64,000 nt of DNA. Origin: Bacteroidia bacterium (GTDB lineage Bacteria; Bacteroidota; Bacteroidia; Flavobacteriales; Flavobacteriaceae). Positions 50,048 through 60,613 of the stretch are shown here, piece by piece. The notes under the pieces are model-generated. The model saw nothing but the letters and a program-made list of their open reading frames with translations. It made no database searches and was not told the origin of the DNA. The stretch is taken from NCBI GenBank assembly GCA_030427735.1, contig JAUIBP010000007.1, forward strand, positions 1-64,000, in the 5' to 3' direction. The stretch's first letter is position 1, and each line of letters starts with the position of its first letter. The translations under genes were made by a program, and so were the position numbers.

Positions 50048-52459
50048 TTATCTCAATTTAGCATATTTACTAGGGTTCACCTCGTGCATGATTTGGTAAA
50101 CCGTTTCAAAAATATCTTCTAAAGAGGGTTTAGAGAAATAATCGCCATCGGTACCATAAGCTGGTCGATGTGGTTTTGCTGTTAAGGTTTTTGGCTGACT
50201 ATCTAAATGCAGATACGCATTTTGAGTGTTTAAAATTTCATTTAGGATGTATGCCGAAGCCCCGCCAGGTACATCTTCATCTATAATTAATAAGCGGTTG
50301 GTTTTGGCAACGCTTTTAACGATGTCGTGATTGACATCGAATGGGAGTAAAGATTGAACATCTATGACTTCTGCAAAAATACCAACTTCTACTAAATCTT
50401 TGGCAGCTTGTTCTACAATACGCAGTGTAGACCCGTACGATACTAAAGTGATGTCGCTACCTTCTCGTAATGTTTCTACAACTCCAATAGGGGTTTTAAA
50501 AAGGCCGAAATTAGATGGTTTCTTTTCCTTTAATCGGTATCCGTTTAAGCACTCCACAATAAGTGCCGGTTCGTCCGATTCTAACAAAGTATTGTAAAAA
50601 CCAGCAGCTTTTGTCATGTTTCTTGGCACCAAAACATGTATGCCACGTACTAAATTGATAATACCACCCATTTGCGAGCCGGAATGCCATATACCTTCAA
50701 GACGATGTCCGCGAGTTCTAATAATTAAAGGCGCTTTTTGTCTGCCTTTAGTTCTGTAGTGTACGGTAGCTAAATCGTCGCTAATAATTTGTAGCGCATA
50801 CATTAGGTAGTCTAAATACTGAATTTCGGCAATAGGGCGTAAGCCACGCATGGCCATACCAATACCTTGGCCTAAAATAGTAGCTTCTCGTATGCCGGCA
50901 TCGGCAACACGCAATTCGCCGTATTTTTCCTGCATGCCTTCTAGACCTTGATTTACATCTCCAATATTTCCAGAATCTTCACCAAAAATGAGTAGGTGCG
51001 GATACTTGCTAAATAAAGCATTAAAATTATCGCGAATGATTAGTCGGCCATCTACGTTTTCGGAATCGTTATTGTATATGGGTTTAACTTCGGCAATATA
51101 TTTTACAGATTTATTGCTTTCGCTAACCAGATGCGAACTGTATTGCGGTTGCACCGTTGCCATGTAGCTTTCAATCCAAGACAATAATCGGGTTTTATCA
51201 ACAGAATTTTCGTTGATGATATAGCGCAATGTTTTTCGTGCAGTCGAGATGATATCTTTGCGTAAAGGTTCTTCTATTTGTTCTAAATCTTTTACGATTT
51301 TTTGTATAAATGCTTTATTTGCACTAGCATTTGCAATGCGTGTTAATAAGTTTATTAAGAACTCTTTGTCTTTGTTTATTGGGTTTATAAATAAGGACCA
51401 AGCAGATTTTTTGCCTTCTCTAACCTGTTTTTTAATATCTTTTTCTATGGCTGTTAACGCTTCTTCGGTAGCGATACCGTTGGCTATAATCCATTCGCGC
51501 ATTTTTAAATTACAGTCGTGCTCGTTTTCCCAATCTAGTCTGTCTTTACTTTTGTAGCGTTCGTGCGATCCAGATGTAGAGTGGCCTTGTGGTTGTGTAA
51601 GTTCTGTAACATGTATTAAAACAGGGACGTGTTCTTCTCGCGAAATTTTTCCTGCTTCTTGATAGGTTTCTATTAAAGTAGGGTAGTCCCAGCCTTTTAC
51701 TTTTAAAATTTCGTAACCATTACTGGTTTTGGTACGCTGGAATCCTTTTAAAATTTCGGAAATATTTTCTTTGGTAGTTTGATGTTTGGCATGAACAGAA
51801 ATACCGTATTCGTCGTCCCAAACACTAATTACCATAGGTACTTGAAGTACACCAGCGGCATTAATAGTTTCGAAAAACAAACCTTCACTGGTACTTGCAT
51901 TGCCAATGGTTCCCCATGCCACTTCGTTACCACTAACAGAAAAATTAGTGGTGTTAATGCCTTTTACATGTCTGTATATTTTAGAAGCTTGTGCCAAGCC
52001 TAATAAACGTGGCATTTGCCCTGCTGTAGGCGAGATGTCTGAACTTGAATTTTTTTGTTTTGTTAAGTTTTTCCAATTCCCATTTTCATCCAAACTGTGG
52101 GTTGCAAAATGCCCACCCATTTGTCGGCCAGCCGACATGGGTTCGATTTCCAAATCGGTATTAGCGTATAATCCAGAAAAAAATTGCTCGATCGTAAGTT
52201 CGCCAATGGCCATCATAAACGTTTGATCGCGATAGTAGCCAGAACGAAAGTCTCCGTCTTTAAATGCTTTGGCCATCGCTAGCTGTGGCACTTCTTTTCC
52301 GTCTCCAAATATTCCAAATTTAGCTTTACCTGTAAGTACTTCCCGTCTGCCTAATAAACTACATTCTCTAGAGGTAACAGCAACTTTATAATCGTTTAAA
52401 ACCTCGGTTTTAAAATCTTCAAAAGATAATTCTGTTTTGGTATCTGGTTTTGTTTGCAT
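50048..52459 (-). CDS. fused branched-chain 2-oxoacid dehydrogenase E1 (alpha+beta)
   Basis: 803 aa. The alpha half (about 1-380) has SAGRQMGGHF, SPTAGQMPRLLGLA, the TPP-binding region with GNASTSEGLFFETIN, and SVWDDEYGISV; the beta half (about 460-803) has FGEDSGNIGDVNQGL, EATILGQGIGMAMRGLRPIAE and LLIIDEDVPGGASAY. It decarboxylates branched-chain 2-oxoacids with thiamine diphosphate. ATG at 52459 is supported by a textbook promoter just upstream; a TTG nine codons earlier lies within the -7 element. Confidence 0.9.
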   Translation of the reverse strand: MQTKPDTKTELSFEDFKTEVLNDYKVAVTSRECSLLGRREVLTGKAKFGIFGDGKEVPQLAMAKAFKDGDFRSGYYRDQTFMMAIGELTIEQFFSGLYANTDLEIEPMSAGRQMGGHFATHSLDENGNWKNLTKQKNSSSDISPTAGQMPRLLGLAQASKIYRHVKGINTTNFSVSGNEVAWGTIGNASTSEGLFFETINAAGVLQVPMVISVWDDEYGISVHAKHQTTKENISEILKGFQRTKTSNGYEILKVKGWDYPTLIETYQEAGKISREEHVPVLIHVTELTQPQGHSTSGSHERYKSKDRLDWENEHDCNLKMREWIIANGIATEEALTAIEKDIKKQVREGKKSAWSLFINPINKDKEFLINLLTRIANASANKAFIQKIVKDLEQIEEPLRKDIISTARKTLRYIINENSVDKTRLLSWIESYMATVQPQYSSHLVSESNKSVKYIAEVKPIYNNDSENVDGRLIIRDNFNALFSKYPHLLIFGEDSGNIGDVNQGLEGMQEKYGELRVADAGIREATILGQGIGMAMRGLRPIAEIQYLDYLMYALQIISDDLATVHYRTKGRQKAPLIIRTRGHRLEGIWHSGSQMGGIINLVRGIHVLVPRNMTKAAGFYNTLLESDEPALIVECLNGYRLKEKKPSNFGLFKTPIGVVETLREGSDITLVSYGSTLRIVEQAAKDLVEVGIFAEVIDVQSLLPFDVNHDIVKSVAKTNRLLIIDEDVPGGASAYILNEILNTQNAYLHLDSQPKTLTAKPHRPAYGTDGDYFSKPSLEDIFETVYQIMHEVNPSKYAKLR

Positions 52460-52483
52460 GTTGTGTTTGGGTTCGGATTCGTG

Positions 52484-52514
52484 CAAATTTAGCGAATCTT
52501 TATGGTTTTTGCAA
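52484..52514 (-). promoter_or_regulatory. promoter of the E1 gene
   Basis: On the minus strand TTG (52512-52514), 20 bp, then TAAATTTG (52484-52491): a full -33/-7 pair of the Bacteroidota type. Predicted start about 18 bp before the ATG at 52459. Confidence 0.7.
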
Positions 52515-52636
52515 TTTGAATTTTACATTCGCTAATTGAAACTTTTTAGCGAAACATGCTTATATGGAGTTGTAAATGCTGAATTCTTAAAAAACGCATT
52601 AAATATTGAATAATCACTAACAAAAACCTGCTTTTT

Positions 52637-55468
52637 TTAATACCAACGTCGCGAGAATAGACCCATAAGAGTTTGCGGAGAAAGGGTTACGATAAACCTG
52701 ATTTTTTCGTTATAATGGGCTTGCGATATTTCCCAGCCTAAATTGGAATATACAGGAAAGTACAACTCGAAATAATCGGCTACTAATCGTAATCGGAAGC
52801 CAGAATCGTAAACAAATTTAGGCGATTGGCCATGGTTGCCAACCAGACCAATATCGGCATAAGCTTCAATATACTTCCAAATGGTAGTGCCCCCATTTAA
52901 TGTGGTTATCCATTGGTTTGCAAAAGGGGTTTGTAATTTCGATTTGAATCCACCTTCTGCGATAACCAATTCCTGACTTAAAAGTCCGGTAGCTTCAGAA
53001 CGCCCTAAATAGTTATAATCGAATAAATAATCTGTAGGGCGATCTAAGGCAAAACTAAAGTAGTTAGAGTCTTGGTACGTGTCGTTAAATAAAAAGGTTC
53101 CTGCAAAAAAACGCAAATTAAAATTACGGTTATTTTCTGTGAGCTTTCTGTATTCTAAATTCACAGAAAACTTGCTGAATTTTTTCGCTAATTGAAAATC
53201 TGTAAACCAAGTAAAGTGATTTTTTAGATTCGGGTTGGTATAGCCAAATTTAATGTTGAATACGTTATAATCTGGTGTGTTTTCTACATTATAAATATTG
53301 TTCGGGTCGTCTTCGCGATTAATGCTTACATAACGCAAAGTAATGTATTTGTGCTTGTTGTTTCTAAAGTCGTTTTTGTCTCTAAATCTAAATTGTAAAT
53401 AAGGCGTAAACGAGGTGTAAGATAGGTCTGGTGCATAATGCGAATATTCTCCGGCCAAGCCATATCTTATATAATAAAGATCTTTCTCTTCTATACGTTT
53501 TATATAACTTAAGCTACCGCTGCCTACAAATTGTTTACTTTTAATGGCGTATCGGGGTTTTAGGTTGTATAAAAAGGCTTTTTGTAACGCTGTTTTGTTA
53601 TAGAGTTTAAGCCCGGGTGAAAATCCGTCGTAATAATTATAAGTAAAATCGGGCATAAAAAACACCTGATTATAATAAGGATCTTCAATGTCTTTAAACA
53701 GTCTAAATTGTAAGGGTTTGTTGTTAAATAAAAAACCTCTTAGCGATTTCCAGTTGTCCCGAAGGTTGAATTCTGGAATGGCCATATTATAGTTAAGAAC
53801 GAGCTTGTCTATATTCGTTTTTGGTATGGTAACGGTTTTTGTATCTTTTATATGGCTCACCCAAGTTTTGTAAACAACGCTATCGTTTTGTAATCCAAAG
53901 AGCGATACAGGCATATCGTTTTTGCGTTTGTTTTTAATGCTTACTGCCAACGAATCGCCTAATACCTGATAATCTTTAATTTTAAAATCTATTTTTTTTC
54001 GGGTGGCAATGTAATCGTTAAAAAACCAATCGACATCTTTATTGGTTTGGCATCGCAATAAGGTTTCGAAGTCTTTACTAGAGGTTGGTTTTAGTTTATA
54101 AAGCGATAAATAAGATTGGATACTGTTAAAAACAATATCTTGGTTTAGGTAGTCTTCTAGATATTTTAACCCAACACCAGCTTTGTATTTATTGGCAATA
54201 TTGCTGTTGAATTTTAATAGTGAATCTTTAGGCATGGTTAAGGGTTGATCGATATTAGATCGCGCCATATGCATGTAAAGAAAGTTGTATTGATCGTTAA
54301 ATTGAAGTTGTGTAGCATGAAATGATCTGATACCCCAAACTTTAGAGAGTGTACCAAAAAGTTTCATATTCGGGTAATATTCGTCTACATATTTCATTAA
54401 AAAGTAAACCTGCAAACCATCATTCAACCAATAATCATCTCTTGGATTTATCAACAGAACATTTTCGAAATAATTGTTTAAGGCTGTTTTTACAAGTTTT
54501 AATTCGTATTGAAAATGGTTTGGAAATGGCCGGATAAAATTAGGAAGTTGGTTAATACCATAAATGGGGTTTTTCTGATAATCGATTTCAGAAAGCAACA
54601 GTTTTTCGTTAGGATAATTGCCAAGATTTTCTGAAATAAAATTAATAATCTTATCGGTAATTAATAGCCTGTTAATCTCGTCGAGATTTTCTTCAGAAAT
54701 ATTTGTGGTAATAGAAAAATCGTCTGTTCCAACCGTCCTAAAATTAGAATAATGATTTAGAAATAATTTAGAATTCACACTGTTTTTTGCGCTTAGCAGT
54801 ACCGTTTTACTGTTAGGAGTTTCTTCTAAGGTTTGGGTCTGTAGCTCAGAGGTTAAAGTAAGATTTCGGGGGTAGGTAATCTCTAAATGTAAATCGGCTG
54901 GTGGGATGTATAAATCGTCTAAATTTTTATTGCTGTAATACTGCCAAGCTCCGTTATACACAGCTGGAGTAATGTACCAATATCTTAAATTGAAGCCATT
55001 GTTAGAAGTCCAGCCGTAGCGTGTAAAATTATCGTTAGGAATTTGTACGATGTAATTGAGCTTTAATGTGTAAGTTTCGCCGCCCTGTAAAGGTTTTAGA
55101 AGTTTCACTTTAATAACATCTGGATGCTTAGCTAGGCGGTTGTAGTTTACCTGAGTATTCTGTTGGGTTATAGAGGTAATTGCGGTATAACCACGATCTT
55201 CGCTTTTTGCAAAATGAAAATTGGTTTTATACTCTTCGGCAAAACGTTTAGCTAAAGGCGTTGTTTTTGTCGCGTAACTATTGGCCCAATCGCTTAAATA
55301 AATAGCGTGTAGGGTGTCTTGCGTTGTGTTTTTATACTGAATGGTTTGAGCAATTGTAATTTGATTTTTAGATGCATCAAAGGTTGCCTTTAGGTCTATT
55401 GTATTCTGACCCAAAGCAAAAACACTTGTAAACACGAATAGAAAAAAACAAATGCGTTGTAATCTCAA
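52637..55468 (-). CDS. M1 peptidase-like protein with dead zinc site, fused to an outer membrane beta-barrel
   Basis: 943 aa. Signal peptide (about 1-20); M1-like N-terminal beta domain and catalytic-domain region (25-520); a linker; and a C-terminal barrel of many alternating strands (about 620-943) that ends in aromatic W-Y. At the M1 site, where HExxHxWxxN is expected, the sequence is VKTALNNYFEN: both His and the catalytic Glu are replaced (K327, T328, N331), and the third ligand Glu in the LNEG motif is Asp350 (WLNDG). The GAMEN region reads YGINQ. So it should lack zinc and peptidase activity and may bind peptides or act in envelope assembly. Confidence 0.78.
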   Translation of the reverse strand: MRLQRICFFLFVFTSVFALGQNTIDLKATFDASKNQITIAQTIQYKNTTQDTLHAIYLSDWANSYATKTTPLAKRFAEEYKTNFHFAKSEDRGYTAITSITQQNTQVNYNRLAKHPDVIKVKLLKPLQGGETYTLKLNYIVQIPNDNFTRYGWTSNNGFNLRYWYITPAVYNGAWQYYSNKNLDDLYIPPADLHLEITYPRNLTLTSELQTQTLEETPNSKTVLLSAKNSVNSKLFLNHYSNFRTVGTDDFSITTNISEENLDEINRLLITDKIINFISENLGNYPNEKLLLSEIDYQKNPIYGINQLPNFIRPFPNHFQYELKLVKTALNNYFENVLLINPRDDYWLNDGLQVYFLMKYVDEYYPNMKLFGTLSKVWGIRSFHATQLQFNDQYNFLYMHMARSNIDQPLTMPKDSLLKFNSNIANKYKAGVGLKYLEDYLNQDIVFNSIQSYLSLYKLKPTSSKDFETLLRCQTNKDVDWFFNDYIATRKKIDFKIKDYQVLGDSLAVSIKNKRKNDMPVSLFGLQNDSVVYKTWVSHIKDTKTVTIPKTNIDKLVLNYNMAIPEFNLRDNWKSLRGFLFNNKPLQFRLFKDIEDPYYNQVFFMPDFTYNYYDGFSPGLKLYNKTALQKAFLYNLKPRYAIKSKQFVGSGSLSYIKRIEEKDLYYIRYGLAGEYSHYAPDLSYTSFTPYLQFRFRDKNDFRNNKHKYITLRYVSINREDDPNNIYNVENTPDYNVFNIKFGYTNPNLKNHFTWFTDFQLAKKFSKFSVNLEYRKLTENNRNFNLRFFAGTFLFNDTYQDSNYFSFALDRPTDYLFDYNYLGRSEATGLLSQELVIAEGGFKSKLQTPFANQWITTLNGGTTIWKYIEAYADIGLVGNHGQSPKFVYDSGFRLRLVADYFELYFPVYSNLGWEISQAHYNEKIRFIVTLSPQTLMGLFSRRWY

Positions 55469-55554
55469 TTTATATTGCTCAGGTATTAAAATTCTACGAT
55501 AAGGGTTTAAATTTTTTTAGATTAATGCGCTGTTGGTTTTATGGGTTAAAGGAA

Positions 55555-56244
55555 TTAAAAGTTGAAGCTATGTAACGATTCGTTATAAAAGGCATCTAAA
55601 ACAGCTACAACTTCATCTTCATTATCAACCAAGTGAATAAGGTCTAAATCTTTAGGGCTAATGGTAGCGTGCTTTTCTAACATTGTGGTTTTAACCCAGT
55701 CTAATAAACCAGACCAATAACTTTTGCCTACTAATATAATTGGAAACTGTTCTATTTTACCTGTTTGTATTAAGGTTATCGATTCGAATAATTCGTCTAA
55801 AGTACCAAATCCGCCAGGAAGCACAACAAAACCTTGCGAATATTTTACAAACATTAATTTACGCACAAAAAAGTAGTCGAAATTTAAGTTTTTATCGGCG
55901 TCTATGTATGGATTGTCGTGTTGCTCGAAAGGTAAATCGATATTGAGTCCAACCGAAGTCCCCCCAGCAAGATGGGCGCCTTTGTTACCAGCTTCCATAA
56001 TACCTGGACCTCCACCTGTAATAACGCCATAACCATTTTCTACAATTTTATAGGCTACCCGTTCGGCTAGTTTGTAATTGTCGTCGTCTGGTTTTGTTCT
56101 TGCCGAACCAAAAATAGATACACAAGGACCTATTTTGCTCATTTTTTCAAAACCACTCACGAACTCGCCCATGATTTTAAAAATGGCCCAAGAATCGTTT
56201 GTTTTTATTTCGTTCCAACCTTTTGGATGTATTTCTTTTTTCAT
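55555..56244 (-). CDS. LOG-family protein (TIGR00730, lysine decarboxylase-like)
   Basis: 229 aa. Rossmann-type nucleotide hydrolase with GGGPGIMEAGNKGA and PGGFGTLDELFE, the paired LOG motifs, and SIFGSART near the start. Members hydrolyse AMP or cytokinin nucleotides to base plus ribose phosphate. ATG at 56244 was chosen; upstream Met at 56379 would overlap the uvrA 3' end and adds a basic stretch absent from the family. Likely co-transcribed with uvrA (19-bp gap). Confidence 0.88.
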   Translation of the reverse strand: MKKEIHPKGWNEIKTNDSWAIFKIMGEFVSGFEKMSKIGPCVSIFGSARTKPDDDNYKLAERVAYKIVENGYGVITGGGPGIMEAGNKGAHLAGGTSVGLNIDLPFEQHDNPYIDADKNLNFDYFFVRKLMFVKYSQGFVVLPGGFGTLDELFESITLIQTGKIEQFPIILVGKSYWSGLLDWVKTTMLEKHATISPKDLDLIHLVDNEDEVVAVLDAFYNESLHSFNF

Positions 56245-56263
56245 GATAAATTTAAATCTGTTG

Positions 56264-59095
56264 CTAATGTAATTCTTTTTTAAGGAAACGTGCCGTGTAA
56301 CTTTTTTTATGTTGGGCAACTTGTTCTGGAGTGCCTTCAACAACCACTTGGCCGCCACCTTTGCCACCTTCGTAACCAATGTCTATAATGTGGTCTACAG
56401 CTTTTATAACATCTAAATTATGCTCTATTATTAACACGGTATTCCCTTTGTTTACCAGTTTGTTTAGTACGAGCATGAGCACCCTAATGTCTTCAAAATG
56501 GAGTCCTGTTGTAGGCTCGTCTAAAATATAAAAGGTGTTGCCGGTATCGCGTTTACTCAATTCTGTAGCCAGTTTTATGCGCTGGGCTTCGCCACCAGAT
56601 AGGGTAGTGCTTTGCTGGCCAAGGGTTATGTACCCTAAACCGACATCTTGAATGGTTTTTACCTTTTTGTAGATTTTTGGAATGTGTTCAAAAAATGCTA
56701 CAGCTTCGTTAATAGTCATGTCTAACACATCACTAATCGATTTTCCTTTATATCGTATTTCTAAAGTTTCTCTATTAAAGCGCTTGCCTTGGCAGGTTTC
56801 GCATTCTACGTAAACATCTGGTAGAAAATTCATTTCAATTACCCGTAAACCACCACCTTGGCAGGTTTCGCAACGTCCGCCTTTTACGTTAAAACTAAAA
56901 CGCCCAGGCTTGTAACCTCTAATCATCGCTTCTGGCGTTTTGGTAAAAAGACTTCTAATTTCGCTAAAAACCCCTGTGTATGTCGCCGGATTGCTACGCG
57001 GTGTTCTGCCTATTGGCGATTGATTAATATCAATTACTTTATCTATATGCTCTAAGCCTGTAATGCTTTTGTAAGGCATAGGTTTTTTTACGCCATTAAA
57101 GTAATGGGCATTTAAAATGGGGTATAAAGTTTCGTTTATTAGTGTTGATTTTCCGCTACCAGAAACGCCGGTAACCCCTATCATTTTACCTAAAGGAAAT
57201 GCTACGTTTATATTTTTTAAGTTATTTCCTGTACATCCTTTTAGGGTTAAGACATGGCCATTGCCCTCACGACGTTTTTTAGGAATTTCTATCGTCTTTG
57301 TGCCATTTAAATAATCGGCAGTTAGGGTATGGTGTTTTAATAGTTCTGTAGGTGTACCTTGACTAATAATTTCGCCGCCATGTCGTCCCGCTTTTGGACC
57401 GATATCGATAACGTAATCGGCACGTTCTATCATATCTTTATCATGTTCTACCACCACTACCGAGTTGCCAACATCTCGTAATGCTATTAATGAGTTGATG
57501 AGCTTCTCGTTGTCGCGTTGATGCAGCCCAATACTGGGTTCGTCTAGAATATATAAAACACCAACTAGTTGAGAGCCAATTTGTGTGGCAAGTCTAATGC
57601 GTTGTGCTTCGCCGCCAGAAAGTGATTTCGAACTTCTGTTTAACGATAGGTAATCTAAGCCTACATCTAGTAAAAATTGTAGGCGTGTTGTTATTTCTTT
57701 AATAATTTCTTCAGCAATTTTAAATTGCTTTTTTGAAATGTAGGCTTTTAAGTCTTTAAACCAAAGGGCTAAATCGCTGATGTCTTTTTGTGCTAATTCT
57801 GCAATGTTTAGTCCATTTACTTTAAAGTATAACGATTCTTTACGTAGTCTGGTACCGTGACAAAGTTCGCAATCTACTTTGTTCATATAATCTTTGGCCC
57901 AGCGTTTTAAAGAGGTTGTTTGTGCGTTTTCGTATTGACTTTCTATAAAATTTGCAACACCTTCGAATTCAATTTTATAATCTCGTGTAATGCCTAAGGT
58001 TTTACTCTCTACCGAGAATTTATCTTTTCCACCGTATAAGATAACTTGTTTCGCTTCTTCGGGAATGTTTTTATAAGCATCGTTTAAACTAAAATTATAG
58101 CGTTGTGCAATAAGCTCTAATTGTTTAAAAATCCAATTTTTCTTTTCGGGACCATGTGGCGCTAAAGCGCCGGCACGAATAGAAAGATTATCGTCAGGTA
58201 TAATTTTAGAGGTGTTTACTTGATAGAGTTTGCCAATGCCATTACATTTAGGACACGCTCCTTTTGGCGAATTGAATGAAAAGTTATTGGGCTCTGGATT
58301 AGGGTAAGAGATACCCGAAGACGGACACATGAGTAATCTACTAAAATAGCGAACTTCTTGCGTGTCTTGATCTATAACCATTAACACATCGTTGCCATGA
58401 TACATGGCGGTATTAATGGTTTCGGTTAGGCGTTTTTCGTAGTCTACACTAGGATCTATTTTTAAGCGATCGATTACAATTTCGATATCGTGAGTTTTGT
58501 AACGATCTAATTTCATGCCCTTCACCAAGTCTCTAATTTCGCCGTCTGTTCTAACTTTTATAAAGCCTTGTTTTGCAATTTGCTCGAACAACTCTCTGTA
58601 ATGTCCTTTTCTAGAACGTATAACAGGAGCTAAAATATTAATGCGACTGCCTTCGTACTCTTCAATAATTAGATCCTTTATTTGTTCGTCGCTATAGCTT
58701 ACCATTTTATCGCCAGTATTGTAGCTATAGGCGTCGCTAGCTCTAGCGTAAAGCAGCCTTAAAAAATCGTAAATCTCGGTAATGGTACCAACGGTAGATC
58801 GCGGCGATTTACTGGTTGTTTTTTGTTCGATTGCAATTACTGGTGATAAGCCATCAATTTTATCGACATCGGGACGTTCTAGGCCTCCTAAAAATTGGCG
58901 TGCATAGGCAGAAAACGTTTCAATATATCGGCGTTGGCCTTCAGCATAAATTGTATCGAAAGCCAACGAAGATTTCCCGCTGCCAGAAAGCCCGGTTATT
59001 ACCACAAGTTTGTCTCTAGGTATAGAAACATCTATGTTTTTTAGGTTGTGGGCACGTGCGCCTTTAACCTCTATGTACTCATCGAAATTACTCAT
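56264..59095 (-). CDS. uvrA: UvrA, excinuclease ABC subunit A
   Basis: 943 aa, standard length. Two ABC domains: Walker [10 protein letters not shown] and GVSGSGKST, signatures [12 protein letters not shown] and [12 protein letters not shown], Walker [12 protein letters not shown] and [11 protein letters not shown]; zinc modules with CxxC pairs ([16 protein letters not shown]). It detects bulky DNA lesions with UvrB. ATG at 59095 is chosen because a -7 element lies at 59111-59118, excluding the earlier TTG-like start at 59113. Confidence 0.95.
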   Translation of the reverse strand: MSNFDEYIEVKGARAHNLKNIDVSIPRDKLVVITGLSGSGKSSLAFDTIYAEGQRRYIETFSAYARQFLGGLERPDVDKIDGLSPVIAIEQKTTSKSPRSTVGTITEIYDFLRLLYARASDAYSYNTGDKMVSYSDEQIKDLIIEEYEGSRINILAPVIRSRKGHYRELFEQIAKQGFIKVRTDGEIRDLVKGMKLDRYKTHDIEIVIDRLKIDPSVDYEKRLTETINTAMYHGNDVLMVIDQDTQEVRYFSRLLMCPSSGISYPNPEPNNFSFNSPKGACPKCNGIGKLYQVNTSKIIPDDNLSIRAGALAPHGPEKKNWIFKQLELIAQRYNFSLNDAYKNIPEEAKQVILYGGKDKFSVESKTLGITRDYKIEFEGVANFIESQYENAQTTSLKRWAKDYMNKVDCELCHGTRLRKESLYFKVNGLNIAELAQKDISDLALWFKDLKAYISKKQFKIAEEIIKEITTRLQFLLDVGLDYLSLNRSSKSLSGGEAQRIRLATQIGSQLVGVLYILDEPSIGLHQRDNEKLINSLIALRDVGNSVVVVEHDKDMIERADYVIDIGPKAGRHGGEIISQGTPTELLKHHTLTADYLNGTKTIEIPKKRREGNGHVLTLKGCTGNNLKNINVAFPLGKMIGVTGVSGSGKSTLINETLYPILNAHYFNGVKKPMPYKSITGLEHIDKVIDINQSPIGRTPRSNPATYTGVFSEIRSLFTKTPEAMIRGYKPGRFSFNVKGGRCETCQGGGLRVIEMNFLPDVYVECETCQGKRFNRETLEIRYKGKSISDVLDMTINEAVAFFEHIPKIYKKVKTIQDVGLGYITLGQQSTTLSGGEAQRIKLATELSKRDTGNTFYILDEPTTGLHFEDIRVLMLVLNKLVNKGNTVLIIEHNLDVIKAVDHIIDIGYEGGKGGGQVVVEGTPEQVAQHKKSYTARFLKKELH

Positions 59096-59110
59096 AGAAA
59101 TGCAAAGTCT

Positions 59111-59118
59111 CAAAGGTA
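59111..59118 (-). promoter_or_regulatory. -7 element of uvrA
   Basis: TACCTTTG on the minus strand, a full match to TAnnTTTG, about 16 bp upstream of the ATG, so the 5' leader would be very short (about 9 nt). Confidence 0.5.
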
Positions 59119-59238
59119 CAGATTTTAGAGTGAAATTGGAAATGACTAGGCTTTAAGTAAATTGTTAAATTCTTGTAGTAGTTTGAAGGATAGTTTAAGA
59201 TAAGTTTTGCAACACAGCGCAACCGAACACGAGTTAAA

Positions 59239-59895
59239 TTATTTGGCTAAAACATAAAATAGCAAGAGTGCTGCAATTAAAAGTAATACAGGGATTATCC
59301 ATTTGTGCTTGGGTTTAAATGTGGGAGTCTCATCGGTTTCTTTATGTGTTTTATGGTTTAATTTAGGGGCTTCGTTTAAGAGGCCGAGCAATCCTACGGG
59401 TGCGAATGCAATAATATCCTTTTCCTGTTCACGCAAAGCATCTATTAATCTGGAAGCGTTAAAATCTAATTGGTAAATAACACACATTACTAGGGCCGTA
59501 ATCATTTGAAGAATTTTGGAAACAGATGTTATTTTTAAATGGGATCCGTCTCTAAGTGATTTTATAACGTCGTTTTGTTTACTGCCCAATACCATATTTA
59601 GCACTGTTTTAGCCGTGTTTTTTGCATTATTTTCTGTGGTTGAAGATACCAATAATGGTAAGCGATTTAAGGTTTTATCTGGTTGAAAATTGGAGTGATA
59701 AATTGAATTTATAATATCTTCTAAAACAGCTGGATTGTTAGCTTGATTTAAAAAACTAAGTAATACGCTAGAAATCGTATTTTTTATGGTTTTAGAAACA
59801 TCGCGTGGCGTTTCGCCTAAAATTTGAGCTATTTCTGTAATTAAGGCAGGGGTAATATAATGCTCTACCGATTCTAAAACATCAATAGTTTTCAT
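59239..59895 (-). CDS. DUF937-type protein with C-terminal membrane anchor
   Basis: 218 aa. N-terminal helical region typical of DUF937/YidB-like proteins (LITEIAQILGETPRDVSKTIK, two related halves), a linker rich in K/T/H, and one C-terminal membrane span (WIIPVLLLIAALLLFYVL). No enzymatic motif. Such proteins often come next to OmpA-like genes, but not here. Function unknown. Confidence 0.7.
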   Translation of the reverse strand: MKTIDVLESVEHYITPALITEIAQILGETPRDVSKTIKNTISSVLLSFLNQANNPAVLEDIINSIYHSNFQPDKTLNRLPLLVSSTTENNAKNTAKTVLNMVLGSKQNDVIKSLRDGSHLKITSVSKILQMITALVMCVIYQLDFNASRLIDALREQEKDIIAFAPVGLLGLLNEAPKLNHKTHKETDETPTFKPKHKWIIPVLLLIAALLLFYVLAK

Positions 59896-60082
59896 AAGGC
59901 CAGTTAAAAGTTAGTTGCTCAAATTTAATGAATTAATTTATGAATTTCTGAGCTGAAAATTTAAAATTTGATAAACTGATAATTTTGAAGGCTTAATTTT
60001 GTTAAATCAATAATTTCGGTAGGTTTTAAATTTAAATGTTGTTGTCCCGCTATTTTTAGTATACTTGTTAAAAAATACAACT

Positions 60083-60610
60083 ATGAAAATTTTAGCTATT
60101 GGCTCTAGAATTGCGCATCCCGAATTTGGAAAAGGTGTAGTAACCAATGTAAGTGCAATGCAATACTGGGTTACTTTTATAGAAAATGGATTAGAAACAA
60201 TTGATTTTGATGAAACCTTTGATATTATTGAAGCTGCCGATGAAGGCGATTTAGATACTGTAAGTCTTTATGAAATAGAGCGCAGTTTAAAACAAATATT
60301 AAAAACCTATAGCGATGTAAGCGAGGTCGTGCCGATTGCAGATAAATGGAAAGGCGGTACTTTAATTTTACAGCCGAATGACGATAATTTACTAGGTAAG
60401 GAAATTCCAGTAGATGTGTTTTTTAATAAAATCATCATGGTAAGAGATCGTTTGAGGGTTATGGAGCAGAAGGTGAACTCTAGTAATTTAGAAGCTCAGG
60501 AAAAGATAGATTTGCAACAATATATCACTAGAATTTATGGTAGTTTAACCACCTTTAATGTATTGTTTAAATTGAAAAATCAGCAGTTTGTTGGGCAAAA
60601 AAGCAAATAG
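60083..60610 (+). CDS. conserved uncharacterised protein with Tudor-like N-terminus
   Basis: 175 aa. The first 50 residues, IGSRIAHPEFGKGVV then YWVTFIENGLETIDF, resemble the UvrD/PcrA C-terminal Tudor-like fold (GxxVxHxxFGxGxV), a module that binds RNA polymerase or nucleic acid. The remainder is helical and unassigned. ATG at 60083 preferred over TTG at 60065. The similarity is by eye. Confidence 0.7.
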   Translation: MKILAIGSRIAHPEFGKGVVTNVSAMQYWVTFIENGLETIDFDETFDIIEAADEGDLDTVSLYEIERSLKQILKTYSDVSEVVPIADKWKGGTLILQPNDDNLLGKEIPVDVFFNKIIMVRDRLRVMEQKVNSSNLEAQEKIDLQQYITRIYGSLTTFNVLFKLKNQQFVGQKSK

Positions 60611-60613
60611 CGT

